DNA from: Flavobacteriales bacterium
GTDB taxonomy: Bacteria; Bacteroidota; Bacteroidia; Flavobacteriales_D; Cryomorphaceae
Direction: 5' to 3'
Assembly (NCBI GenBank): GCA_020200995.1
Contig: JAIVHQ010000246.1
Span: 1-26,833, forward strand
DNA length: 26,833 nt
Part shown: piece after piece, positions 1 to 7,217 of the stretch
How the letters are laid out: each line of letters opens with the position of its first letter
How positions within the stretch are numbered: the stretch's first letter is position 1
Made by a program: the position numbers and the translations under genes
Notes under the pieces: model-generated
The model's database searches: none
Told to the model about the DNA's origin: nothing
Seen by the model: only the letters and a program-made list of their open reading frames with translations

Positions 1-402
1 AAAAAAGGGGAATCGAAAAACAATTAAACATCATTATCTTAAGACCACTTAACAAGAAGTACAAGTATTCTGACATCGGTATAAAGGTCACTATCGGTTG
101 CATCTGGCACACCAAATTTATTACTTTTAACATTCAATTATTAACCCTGCCATAGATTATCCGATTTTAAGGTGGGCAGATCAGAAATAAAACAGGCAAA
201 AGATAGTCTTATGGGGTATCTTTTACTAGCGGATTTCCACTAAAAACTCACGTCAAACCATTATACTTGGCCCCATGTACTTCGAGCTTAAAACAGAATG
301 GGTGATTGAAACGGAATGGGAAATTGACGTCCAGTAGAAATTATAATAAACATCTTGGAACTTCGCCGATCAAAAATAAACAGAAAGTCTATACACACAA
401 TT
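1..402. other. AT-rich non-coding stretch upstream of the first gene
   Basis: No convincing coding frame is visible here. The stretch is clearly more AT-rich than the rest of the window. TATACTTG at 262-269 is one mismatch from the Bacteroidota -7 element TAnnTTTG and could drive the gene that begins at 403, but no convincing -33 element was found. A 20-codon frame at 275-337 contains the near-duplicate words acagaatgg and acggaatgg. It has no start context or recognisable product and is not called. Confidence 0.5.
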
Positions 403-1029
403 ATGAAATCTGCATTTTTCAAAGTTCTTGCCACGTTTGTGATATCAATCACGGTTTCATCGGAGTCCTATAGTCAGAAAGAAGAATACGGTATCGATGA
501 AACAATTCAATACATAAATGACTTGAGCGAGTTGAACTTAGATTGCCCAAAATTTGAAATATTAGGGATTCAGAACGGCCTGCTCACCTTCAGAGTTATT
601 GAATGTCAAAACTATCACTTAATCAACTTTACAGAATTCCATGAAAGTCGCCCACACAGGTTTAAAAAGGAATCTACTAGCCCTTTAAAATTTAGTGCTA
701 ATAGGGCAATTTTGCTCAGTTCAATACCAGAAGGTAGGATAGAAACCCTCAAGGTTACTTCAAAAATGCGAAATTCTGATTTCAAAATCCTTTATCAAGC
801 AATGTTGGACGGTACATATTATCGCTTTAAAGGCTTTCAGTTGTATTATGGTGACTTTTATACTGGCGAGTGGGAAACAGACTCATTTGAGGCTTTGGAG
901 ATTTATTTTCGGCACAGTCCAAATAAAGAAGAATCCATGCTAATTGCCTTCAACCACCTATTTGAATTGTTGGGAGATGAAAAATCACTTTGGAAAGAAC
1001 AGAAGACGGATCCCTTTGCGCCAAAATAG
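403..1029 (+). CDS. Unrecognised secreted protein, AT-rich orphan
   Basis: I do not recognise a family. The product is 208 residues from the ATG at 403, chosen because it begins directly with a signal peptide: MKS, a hydrophobic stretch, then a cleavage-like SYSQ near residue 25. A TTG at 355 would add 16 polar residues that spoil the signal. The mature part is mixed polar and aromatic with no lipobox, no membrane helix and no visible catalytic motif, so a periplasmic or secreted soluble protein is inferred. Near the C-terminus, an ALEIYFRHSPNKEES stretch and an amphipathic helix give a folded look rather than random coding. The gene stops with TAG. Its base composition is markedly AT-richer than the housekeeping genes to the right and it lies beside repeats and a tRNA, so it may be accessory or acquired. 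The function is unknown. Confidence 0.6.
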   Translation: MKSAFFKVLATFVISITVSSESYSQKEEYGIDETIQYINDLSELNLDCPKFEILGIQNGLLTFRVIECQNYHLINFTEFHESRPHRFKKESTSPLKFSANRAILLSSIPEGRIETLKVTSKMRNSDFKILYQAMLDGTYYRFKGFQLYYGDFYTGEWETDSFEALEIYFRHSPNKEESMLIAFNHLFELLGDEKSLWKEQKTDPFAPK

Positions 1030-1360
1030 AGATAATTCAGAAATTACTGCCAACTCGTCAATTTTCGTACAACTTTGCAATAATTGGGCTAATGTTGGGG
1101 TAAAAATTAAATACCTCTGTAAAACGGGATGTCTTATCACCCGTAAGTAAGTTCGAACCTATTTACCCACCGCAGGATGGAGGAATAAATTAGGGGCTTC
1201 ATCGAATGTTCCTATCACTTAAAAACTTAATAACGCGACATCTTTCAAAAGGAAAACCCCACCGACCAAAACAGCCGGAATGCTCACTTGTATGGAAATG
1301 GTGTGGAAAGAATAAAAAAAACTTGAAAAGCAGATGATTAAACTATTTAACATACCCTTT
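1030..1360. other. Non-coding interval before the tandem repeat
   Basis: No supported gene. An ACGGG/CCCGT pair near 1122-1144 could form a weak 5-bp stem, but no U-tract follows at a useful distance, so it is not called a terminator. The short frames here overlap the end of the preceding gene or the repeats and show no protein-like composition. Confidence 0.4.
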
Positions 1361-1487
1361 GAGTATTACTCCTCCTTCCTGCCGACGGAGGAGTGATACC
1401 CGGGATCGTTATTTTGAAATACAACAAATCAGGCCCTCCGCTGCGCAGAGGTCTTTTTTTATGCCCCTAGAATTTTGCTCAAGCGAG
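1361..1487 (+). repeat. Tandem repeat copy 1, two-hairpin structured unit
   Basis: First copy of a unit repeated with a 145-bp offset. From 5' to 3' it contains: hairpin A (arms 1363-1375 and 1387-1399, 13 pairs including one T.G, 11-nt loop); a spacer holding ATTTTGAAATACAACAAATC; hairpin B (arms 1435-1441 and 1445-1451, tgc loop, one C/A mismatch at 1439/1447); and T7 at 1454-1460. After that comes ATGCCCC and a TTTTGCTCAAGCGAG tail. Hairpin B with its T-run has the form of a rho-independent terminator on the plus strand. The unit might be a small RNA gene, a palindromic dispersed element, or a duplicated terminator. Confidence 0.75.
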
Positions 1488-1505
1488 GGGATTCGCGACT
1501 TCGAA

Positions 1506-1632
1506 GGGGATTACTCCTCCTTCCTGCGGGCGGAGGAGTGATCCCCGGGACCGTTATTTTGAAATACAACAAATCAGGCCCTCTGCTGCGCAGAGGTCTT
1601 TTTTTATGCCCCCATATTTTTGCTCAAGCGAG
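1506..1632 (+). repeat. Tandem repeat copy 2, two-hairpin structured unit
   Basis: Second copy, 145 bp downstream of copy 1. Hairpin A is longer here: arms 1506-1520 and 1532-1546, 15 pairs including one T.G, again with an 11-nt loop. Pair G1509-C1543 replaces T1364-A1398 of copy 1, a compensatory change, and G1507-C1545 replaces an A/C mismatch. Hairpin B (1580-1586 with 1590-1596) is perfect here, with a tgc loop followed by TC and T7 at 1599-1605, a good plus-strand intrinsic terminator. Its tail forms the left arm of the 25-bp inverted repeat at 1599-1661. Confidence 0.75.
1580..1605 (+). terminator. Plus-strand intrinsic terminator in repeat copy 2
   Basis: A 7-bp GC-rich stem CCTCTGC/GCAGAGG with a three-base loop is followed after two bases by seven T. 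The equivalent in copy 1 (1435-1460) has one mismatched pair. No plus-strand gene lies immediately upstream, so the terminated transcript would have to be the repeat unit itself or read-through from 403-1029. Confidence 0.6.
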
Positions 1633-1661
1633 CTTGGCAAAAATATGGGGGCATAAAAAAA
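1599..1661. repeat. Perfect 25-bp inverted repeat between convergent terminators
   Basis: The arms 1599-1623 and 1637-1661 are exact reverse complements over 25 bases, separated by 13 bases. The loop itself contains CAAG/CTTG, which can extend the stem after one unpaired T. Each outer end of the palindrome is the T-run of an intrinsic terminator: T7 of the plus terminator on the left, and T7 (read on minus) of the tRNA-Glu terminator on the right. On either strand it would form a very stable hairpin. Confidence 0.85.
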
Positions 1662-1682
1662 CCCTCGACCGGTGGTCGAGGG
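1655..1682 (-). terminator. tRNA-Glu intrinsic terminator
   Basis: Read on the minus strand, stem CCCTCGACC pairs perfectly with GGTCGAGGG over 9 bp around a three-base loop (1662-1682) and is followed at once by seven T (1661-1655). It lies ten bases past the tRNA 3' end, so it is the natural end of the tRNA transcript. Confidence 0.85.
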
Positions 1683-1692
1683 TGATTTGTTG

Positions 1693-1764
1693 TAGCCCGT
1701 AGGGGATTCGAACCCCTGCTACCAGGATGAAAACCTGGCGTCCTAACCCCTAGACGAACGGGCC
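1693..1764 (-). tRNA. tRNA-Glu (anticodon UUC)
   Basis: The minus strand folds as a complete cloverleaf of 72 nt. The acceptor arm is GGCCCGT with ACGGGCT plus discriminator A. The T-arm contains GGTTCGAATCC and the anticodon stem is CCAGG/CCTGG around the loop TTTTCAT, giving anticodon TTC (glutamate). CCA is not encoded; the 3' flank is ACAACAAATCA and then the terminator. The product supplies glutamate codons and is also the usual donor for tetrapyrrole synthesis. It stands alone, about 70 nt from the next minus-strand gene end. Confidence 0.95.
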
Positions 1765-1831
1765 ATTTTTCCGTTTGCGGGGTGCAAATATAATACCTTT
1801 TTTGCATCCGCACACTTTATGCGCAAAAAAT

Positions 1832-2548
1832 TTAATGAGGATGCTCGTCGGGGTCGCTCGAAAGCCTAAAACCCATGCGCTTTGAGGTGCGGTAGCCGGT
1901 GAGGCCTCCGCTTCGAACGGCATCGTTCAGAGCGATTTCCGACACAAGGGCGTACTCGGGAACGATCATCTCAAAATTCAGTGCTTCGTAAATCACAGAA
2001 CGCAAAACTTTGGGGATGGCATCGCCCGCAAACTCGCTTTCGCCAAATTTCTCATAACCGCAACCCGCGCTTGCGATGCCTTCGGTGAAAAAATGATTTT
2101 CGGCATTGATGAAAATTCGGGTCACCAGGTAGCCGGCGTCGTTGTTCCGCTCGTACCTGAAGCTGTCGGCGAGGAAATTGTAAACGTTGATGACAGCGCA
2201 ATAGGTGCGGCCGGAATTCTCGCGGAGATACTCGGTTAGGGGATACGGGGCATCCTTGCCATTGTCGGCATCGAGGCGAAATACATTGGTATGGAGGTGA
2301 AACAAAATGTAATCACCGGCCACCGTGCAGCCGCACTAGTATTCGTTGCGGTCGTGGTATTTGATTTCGAGGCGGGCATCCTTTTTGGCCATGTCTTTTG
2401 CGAGGCGGCCCATTTCATCCTTCAGCAACTGCTTCAATTCAGAAAAGCGCAGTTTTCCCAACTCAAAAACATCGCGTTTGAGCATACTCCGCTCTTCCAC
2501 GAAGCGCCGTAATTCGGCATAGGTTCTGTTTTGGTTTTTCTTAGCCAA
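1832..2548 (-). pseudogene. Conserved Bacteroidota protein interrupted by in-frame TAG
   Basis: One continuous minus-strand frame of about 237 sense codons is broken by a single TAG at 2336-2338, after residue 70 (…HDRNEY). The second half resumes in the same frame with CGCTVAGDYILFHLHTNVF. Both halves look like one protein: an N-terminal basic, helical part (FELGKLRFSELKQLL) and a C-terminal alpha/beta part (CAVINVYNFLADSFRY, GYLVTRIFINAENHFF). From memory this matches an uncharacterised Bacteroidota family of about 230 residues found as one chain; its function is unknown. The start is the TTG at 2548, 13 bp after the proS stop, so co-transcription with proS is likely. A GTG at 2323 could restart translation of the second half. 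Options are pseudogene, sequencing error, stop read-through, or two peptides. Confidence 0.65.
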
Positions 2549-2561
2549 GCCTGTCGGTCGA

Positions 2562-4037
2562 TTAATAAGCTTTTGCGAAAAGTACCCTGCGGCTTGAAGG
2601 CTTGCCGGTAAAAACGCATTTCCCTTCTTCCTCGGGAGCGTCGAGCGGAATGCAGCGCACGGTGGCTTTGGTTTTTTGCTTGATCACCTCTTCAGTCTCG
2701 GCGGTGCCATCCCAATGGGCAGAAATGAATCCGCCTTTGGTCTTAAGCACTTCCGTAAATTCCTCCCAGCTGTTTACTTCGCGGGTATTCTCAGTTCTGT
2801 GCTTTAACGCCTTGTCGTAAAGGTTTTGCTGAATATCGATCATGAGCTGCTCTACGGTCGCTTCCACATCGTCGAAAGAGACCATGTTTTTCTCCAAAGT
2901 GTCGCGGCGAGCCACTTCGACGGTGTTGTTTTCCAGGTCGCGGGGGCCGATGGCCAGCCGCACGGGAACACCTTTCATTTCGTATTCTGCAAATTTCCAT
3001 CCCGGCTTGCGGTTGTCGTCGTCGTCAAACTTCACGCTGATGCCTTTTTTCCGCAAGGACTCAACAAAGGGCATTACCTTCTCCCTTATTTGCTCGAGCT
3101 GCTCCAGCTGTCGGTAGATTGGAACGATGGCCACCTGAATCGGGGCGAGTTTGGGAGGCAGCACAAGGCCGTTATCGTCGCTGTGGGTCATGATAAGTGC
3201 CCCCATGAGGCGCGTGGAGACTCCCCAGGAAGTGGCCCATACCATCTCTTCTTTTCCCTCTTTGTTGACGAAAGTCACATCAAATGCTTTCGCAAAATTT
3301 TGCCCGAGGAAGTGCGATGTGCCCGCTTGGAGCGCTTTTCCATCCTGCATCAGGGCCTCAATGCAATACGTTTCGAGTGCTCCGGCAAATCTTTCAGCGG
3401 GCGATTTCACCCCTTTCACCACCGGGATGGCGAGCCACTCTTCGGCAAAAGTGGCGTAGACTTCAAGCATCTTTTCGGCTTCCTCGATGGCTTCAGCTCT
3501 GGTGGCGTGGGCGGTATGCCCTTCCTGCCACAAAAATTCAGAGGTCCGCAGAAAAAGGCGCGTCCGCATTTCCCAGCGTACCACATTGCACCATTGATTT
3601 ACCAAAATGGGCAGGTCGCGGTAACTTTGAATCCAACCTTTATAAGTATTCCAGATGATGGTCTCAGAGGTGGGCCGCACGATGAGCTCTTCTTCGAGCT
3701 TTGCATCCTCGTCAACGACAATTTCACCCGTCTCGGAATCGTTCTTCAGGCGGTAGTGGGTCACCACGGCACACTCCTTGGCGAAACCTGCTACGTGACT
3801 GGCTTCTTTTGAGAAATAGGATTTTGGTATAAAAAGCGGAAAATAAGCATTTTGATGGCCCGTGGCTTTGAACATATCATCGAGTGCACGCTGCATTTTT
3901 TCCCATACGGAATAACCGTGTGGCTTGATGACCATACAGCCACGAACCTCCGAATGCTCGGCCAAATCCGCTCTGACTACCAATTCATTGTACCAATTGG
4001 AATAATTTTCGTTACGAGTTGTTAATTTATTGCTCAT
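2562..4037 (-). CDS. proS: Prolyl-tRNA synthetase (archaeal/eukaryal-type)
   Basis: Charges tRNA-Pro with proline in the cytoplasm. The 491-residue chain is a class II aminoacyl-tRNA synthetase of the shorter, archaeal/eukaryal-like ProS form usual in Bacteroidota, without the bacterial editing insertion. Class II motif 2 is visible as FLRTSEFLWQEGHTAH (residues 162-177), with RPTSETIIW at 121-129 just before it. Motif 3 is GVSTRLMGALIMTHSDD near residues 273-290. An anticodon-binding region follows (from about LAPIQVAIVPI), and the C-terminal zinc-domain-like tail ends with …FAKAY, as in this subtype. The ATG at 4037 is preceded by gaagaa. A one-mismatch -7 element (TTACTTTG on minus, 4086-4093) lies in the 121-bp divergent spacer with the lipoprotein gene. 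The broken gene at 1832-2548 follows 13 bp downstream. Confidence 0.96.
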   Translation of the reverse strand: MSNKLTTRNENYSNWYNELVVRADLAEHSEVRGCMVIKPHGYSVWEKMQRALDDMFKATGHQNAYFPLFIPKSYFSKEASHVAGFAKECAVVTHYRLKNDSETGEIVVDEDAKLEEELIVRPTSETIIWNTYKGWIQSYRDLPILVNQWCNVVRWEMRTRLFLRTSEFLWQEGHTAHATRAEAIEEAEKMLEVYATFAEEWLAIPVVKGVKSPAERFAGALETYCIEALMQDGKALQAGTSHFLGQNFAKAFDVTFVNKEGKEEMVWATSWGVSTRLMGALIMTHSDDNGLVLPPKLAPIQVAIVPIYRQLEQLEQIREKVMPFVESLRKKGISVKFDDDDNRKPGWKFAEYEMKGVPVRLAIGPRDLENNTVEVARRDTLEKNMVSFDDVEATVEQLMIDIQQNLYDKALKHRTENTREVNSWEEFTEVLKTKGGFISAHWDGTAETEEVIKQKTKATVRCIPLDAPEEEGKCVFTGKPSSRRVLFAKAY

Positions 4038-4129
4038 TTCTTCGTTATGGAATAGTCCTTGCTACTTATATAGCAACTAAGAATGCAAAGTAAGCTAAAG
4101 TCAGGGAGAGCGATAAACTTTTTTATCTT

Positions 4130-4137
4130 TAGCTTTG
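4130..4137 (+). promoter_or_regulatory. Bacteroidota -7 promoter element for the 4159 gene
   Basis: TAGCTTTG is an exact match to TAnnTTTG and lies 21 bp before the ATG at 4159, giving a leader of about 15 nt. No clear TTG at -33 is visible, so the promoter is called on the -7 element and position alone. Confidence 0.45.
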
Positions 4138-4158
4138 TAATAAGTAAAAACAAGAGTC

Positions 4159-5634
4159 ATGAGACACTTCAAATTATATATCACGGGAATTATTTCGGCA
4201 GCCTTTTTGGCATCCTGCGGAACCAATCAGGATTTGGTATCGCTTGATGAGTACGATGACCTTTACTATGAGGGCGATCGCTCGGTGACAGCGCAAGCTT
4301 TCGCACCCAAAGCTGATCGATCCAATTCAAATCAGTCACCTGCTCAGTTCAACAGCAAAGAGGAATCTGCCTATTATGGAGACGCCGGAGATTGGGAGCA
4401 AGCAAAAGCCAAACAAGAGCAAAAAAATGCGGAGCAGGACGGCGACGAATACTGGGATGACGAATATTATGATTCAGAGTACGCCGACGAAAACAACCGC
4501 AATAACAATACAGGTGCATTTGGCAACAATAATAACATGAACCAACCCCGTATGAATATGGGCTTCGGATTTAACAGTTTCGGAGGCCGTTCTATGATGG
4601 GAATGGGAATGAGTTATGGAATGCCCATGGGCGGTTTTGGAATGGGTGGTTACGGAATGGGAATGTACGGTATGCCTATGATGGGCATGGGCGGCATGGG
4701 CATGAGCCCCTGGGGCTGGTGCGATCCTTTCTGGGACCCTTTTTGCCGACCTATGATGCGTCCGTGGGGAATGAACCGATTCGGAATGGGAATGGGTTAT
4801 AGTATGGGCTACGGAATGGGTTATAACATGGGCTTTGGAATGGGCTACGGAATGGGAATGGGCTACGGCATGGGCTATAATCCATGGTTAGGTGGCGGCG
4901 GTCTCTATGGAGACGGCGGAATCCAATATTCAAATAATCGACGCGGCGAAGGTGGCGGCCGAACATCACAGCGGGGTGGCGTAATCACCGGCAACGAACA
5001 AGGAGCGGCTTCCTCTGATCGCACAAAATCCGGTGAATATCAAAGTAGAGGTCGAGGAGACAATGCCACAGCCAGTGACCGCTCGCGTTCAGAGCGGGGC
5101 GATGATGGAGCAAAATCGGGCAGAGATGCCGTGCGCCCTGACAGCCGCACAGCTACGAGTGCAAGCGAACGCGGAACCCGCAACAGCAGTACGCGTAGTT
5201 CAGGTGTAGCCCCAAGGCCGACCACGAGGTCGGGAGCGACCCAACGCACATCGGGAAGCAGTCGTCAGTACGGAACTTCCCCACGAGAAGCTACCCAATC
5301 GCAAATGTCTCCTTATAACCGTCAACAGCAACGCAGTGCTGCGGGAGGAGGAGCTGTAAACCGACGCCCATCAGGCACCCGCTCATCGGGCAGTGCCGCT
5401 CCGAGAAGTGCACAGCCGAGCAGAACGAACATGCAACCTTCGCGAAGCACTCCGAGAACTGCGCCGAGCAGGTCCATACGAAGTACTCCTTCCAGGAGCA
5501 TGAGCAGCCCGTCGCGAAGCTATAGTTCTCCTTCACGCAGCACCAGCCCCTCACGGAGCTTCAGTTCACCATCGCACAGCACTTCTCCTTCACGAAGTGT
5601 TTCTCCCTCACGCGGAGGCGGTGGCCGACGATAA
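4159..5634 (+). CDS. Low-complexity lipoprotein: Met/Gly-rich core, Ser/Arg/Pro tail
   Basis: Predicted envelope lipoprotein of 491 residues; I know no assigned function. The signal peptide ends at lipobox L-A-S-C with Cys20. Residues 25-115 are acidic and Tyr-rich (EYDDLYYEGD, EYWDDEYYDSEY) and are followed by Asn runs (113-128). Residues 132-241 are almost entirely Gly and Met with Tyr/Phe (GMGYGMG-type repeats), including a short Trp/Cys/Pro island (WGWCDPFWDPFCRP, 185-198). Residues 262-430 are Ser/Arg/Thr/Gly-rich. The last 59 residues are PSRS/SPSRS repeats ending in GGGGRR. Except for the signal, the whole chain looks intrinsically disordered. Charge separation is strong: acidic near the membrane anchor, very basic at the tail. 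Inferred roles (cell-wall or polyanion contact by the tail, metal binding by Met) are speculative. Own promoter (4130-4137); the porin gene follows 18 bp downstream. Confidence 0.85.
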   Translation: MRHFKLYITGIISAAFLASCGTNQDLVSLDEYDDLYYEGDRSVTAQAFAPKADRSNSNQSPAQFNSKEESAYYGDAGDWEQAKAKQEQKNAEQDGDEYWDDEYYDSEYADENNRNNNTGAFGNNNNMNQPRMNMGFGFNSFGGRSMMGMGMSYGMPMGGFGMGGYGMGMYGMPMMGMGGMGMSPWGWCDPFWDPFCRPMMRPWGMNRFGMGMGYSMGYGMGYNMGFGMGYGMGMGYGMGYNPWLGGGGLYGDGGIQYSNNRRGEGGGRTSQRGGVITGNEQGAASSDRTKSGEYQSRGRGDNATASDRSRSERGDDGAKSGRDAVRPDSRTATSASERGTRNSSTRSSGVAPRPTTRSGATQRTSGSSRQYGTSPREATQSQMSPYNRQQQRSAAGGGAVNRRPSGTRSSGSAAPRSAQPSRTNMQPSRSTPRTAPSRSIRSTPSRSMSSPSRSYSSPSRSTSPSRSFSSPSHSTSPSRSVSPSRGGGGRR

Positions 5635-5652
5635 TTAAATAGATTAAGATTG

Positions 5653-7091
5653 ATGAGGCAAACGACCATCACAGCTGCGTTGTTGTGCGTCGCGGGGACG
5701 ATTGTGGCCCAAAATGATGCAGACGTACAGCGGTACACCACGCACCTGCCCCCCGGGACGGCAAGGTTTGGAGCCATGGGCGGGGCCTTCACAGCACTCG
5801 GAGGCGATATGTCGGCCATGCACATCAATCCTGCAGGTGTCGCGGTGTTTCGATTCAATGAAATTTCGCTCACCCCTCTCGTCGAGACAAGAGACATCAG
5901 CACTTCCCTCGCGGGGCAGGCCTCATCCGGGAATCACGCCGGCTTTGCCATTGGCAATGCCGGCTTTGTTTTGTCCAATGAGCTGGACGATCCCTATTGG
6001 AAGAGTGTCAACGTGGGCTTATCGATCAACAGATTGAATACCTACAACGATCAAATCACGAGCAACGCAGTAATCCCGTTGGGAAGTACGTTGATGCAGA
6101 GTTTTGCCAACGATGCTTTTGGTACAGAGCCGGCAGATTTACCATTTCTTGGATCGGGGCTCGCTTATGACGGTTTTGTGATTGACCCTGTCGACGGAAC
6201 GAGTCCTCAGGAATACGAAGGCGGCGTAAGTCAGGGAGAAATGCTCCAACGTCACGAAGCCAACACCTCAGGAAGAATGAACGAGTTCGCTATCACAGTG
6301 GGTGGAAATTACGATGATCGACTCTATATAGGAGGGGCATTGGGGAATCCGAGACTTACGAAGAAGCCACATCGCCTGGTACAGGAGATTTGAGGAACTA
6401 CACTTTTCGCGAAAATCTGAATGTGGAAGGATTCGGCGTGAATATAAAAGCGGGTGTAATCTACCGTTTTGAAAACGGCCTTCGCATCGGAGCAAGTGTT
6501 CAAACACCCACTGCGCTTCGCATGCAAGACAATTACGGACAAAGCATGGTTGTGAATCGAGATGGTCAGGAACGTTTCAGCAGCAGCCCGGAGACGGATT
6601 TTATCGAATACAGGGTGCGAACACCATGGAGGTACACCTTTGGCGTGGCCGGGGTGCTTGCCAAAAAAATTATTCTATCAGGGCAGTATGAATTTGTGAA
6701 TTTTGCAGGTGGTGAATACCGGCCTGCAAATCGGCGCTCGGGTCTCTCAAGTTTTCTCGATGACGCCAATGTGATCATTCAGGAAAACTTTAGGGCACAG
6801 CACGCCTTCAGGGGCGGTATAGAATTCAGGCTGAATAAAAATATTTCAGCGAGAGGGGGCGCGGCCTACTTCCCGAATGTAGTGCCGATCAACGAACCTC
6901 TCATCCCCGGGAGCATGGACCAACTCAATATTGGCGGTGGATTCGGCTACCGGGAAAAAACCTGGAACCTCGATCTCTCTTACAGCTTTTCCCGCTTCAA
7001 TGAGCCGTACCGCGTTAGTGGTGCCGGCGAAGTTCAGCAACTCCAAAATACCTTGGGCATCATCAGCCTCACCTTCGGCCTGCGCATTTGA
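5653..7091 (+). pseudogene. OmpP1/FadL-family outer-membrane porin, frameshifted
   Basis: Hydrophobic-substrate transport porin of the OmpP1/FadL/TodX family, split over two frames. The first part starts at ATG 5653 with a signal peptide ending in VAQ. It carries the family's N-terminal pattern GTARFGAMGGAFTALGGD…HINPAG, where the chain normally plugs the barrel. It stays in frame to GALGNPRL at 6355-6357. The correct continuation YEEATSPGTGDLRNYTF lies in the -1 frame from 6357. The zero frame instead runs out at TGA 6391-6393. One missing T (CTTAC for CTTTAC) would restore a 479-residue barrel ending in …TLGIISLTFGLRI, a typical beta-signal with a C-terminal aromatic/hydrophobic pattern. 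No slippery heptamer is present, so programmed frameshifting is unlikely. A recent mutation or an indel error explains it best. It lies 18 bp after the lipoprotein gene and ends before the terminator at 7167. Confidence 0.8.
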
Positions 7092-7166
7092 CCGAGTGCC
7101 GTTGATAATAAAAAGTGTTACAATCGCTCATCTCGTCGTTCAAAAACCTCCTAACACACCACAAAA

Positions 7167-7196
7167 AAACCCGCTGATCGAAAGATCGGCGGGTTT
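7167..7196. terminator. Bidirectional terminator between convergent genes
   Basis: A 13-bp stem (AAACCCGCTGATC with GATCGGCGGGTTT, one T.G pair) closes on a GAAA tetraloop. On plus it is followed by TTT-ca-TTTTTT; on minus, seven T follow. It sits between the OmpP1-like gene ending at 7091 and the coiled-coil gene ending at 7218 and would serve both. Confidence 0.9.
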
Positions 7197-7217
7197 CATT
7201 TTTTATTCGGAATTCTA

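Noticed and set aside
275..337. 20-codon frame with duplicated ac(a/g)gaatgg words
   Set aside because: Too short, no start context, no family; probably chance.
1361..1632. CRISPR array
   Set aside because: Only two long copies with a 145-bp offset, no unique spacers of regular size, no cas genes.
1683..1764. tRNA-Glu as an integration (att) site
   Set aside because: The shared segment is only 12 bp, covers two tRNA bases and not the T-arm, and no integrase or mobility gene is visible.
1359..1813. Short overlapping frames in the repeat/tRNA region
   Set aside because: They read through hairpins, terminators and the tRNA gene, and the same peptide recurs only because the DNA repeats.
2336..2338. 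TAG reassignment or pyrrolysine insertion
   Set aside because: TAG is the normal stop of gap (14177-14179) and of the gene ending at 1029, and no supporting genes are seen.
2826..3812. Long open frame on plus opposite proS (328 codons), with others opposite it
   Set aside because: It lies wholly antisense to a clear prolyl-tRNA synthetase and its translation has no family features; such shadows are expected opposite GC-rich genes.
5455..5631. Eukaryotic SR-protein relationship or gene transfer for the PSRS tail
   Set aside because: Low-complexity convergence explains it; the gene has a bacterial lipoprotein signal and composition like its neighbours.
6340..6393. Programmed -1 frameshifting in the porin gene
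   Set aside because: No X-XXY-YYZ heptamer at the shift point and no obvious downstream structure.
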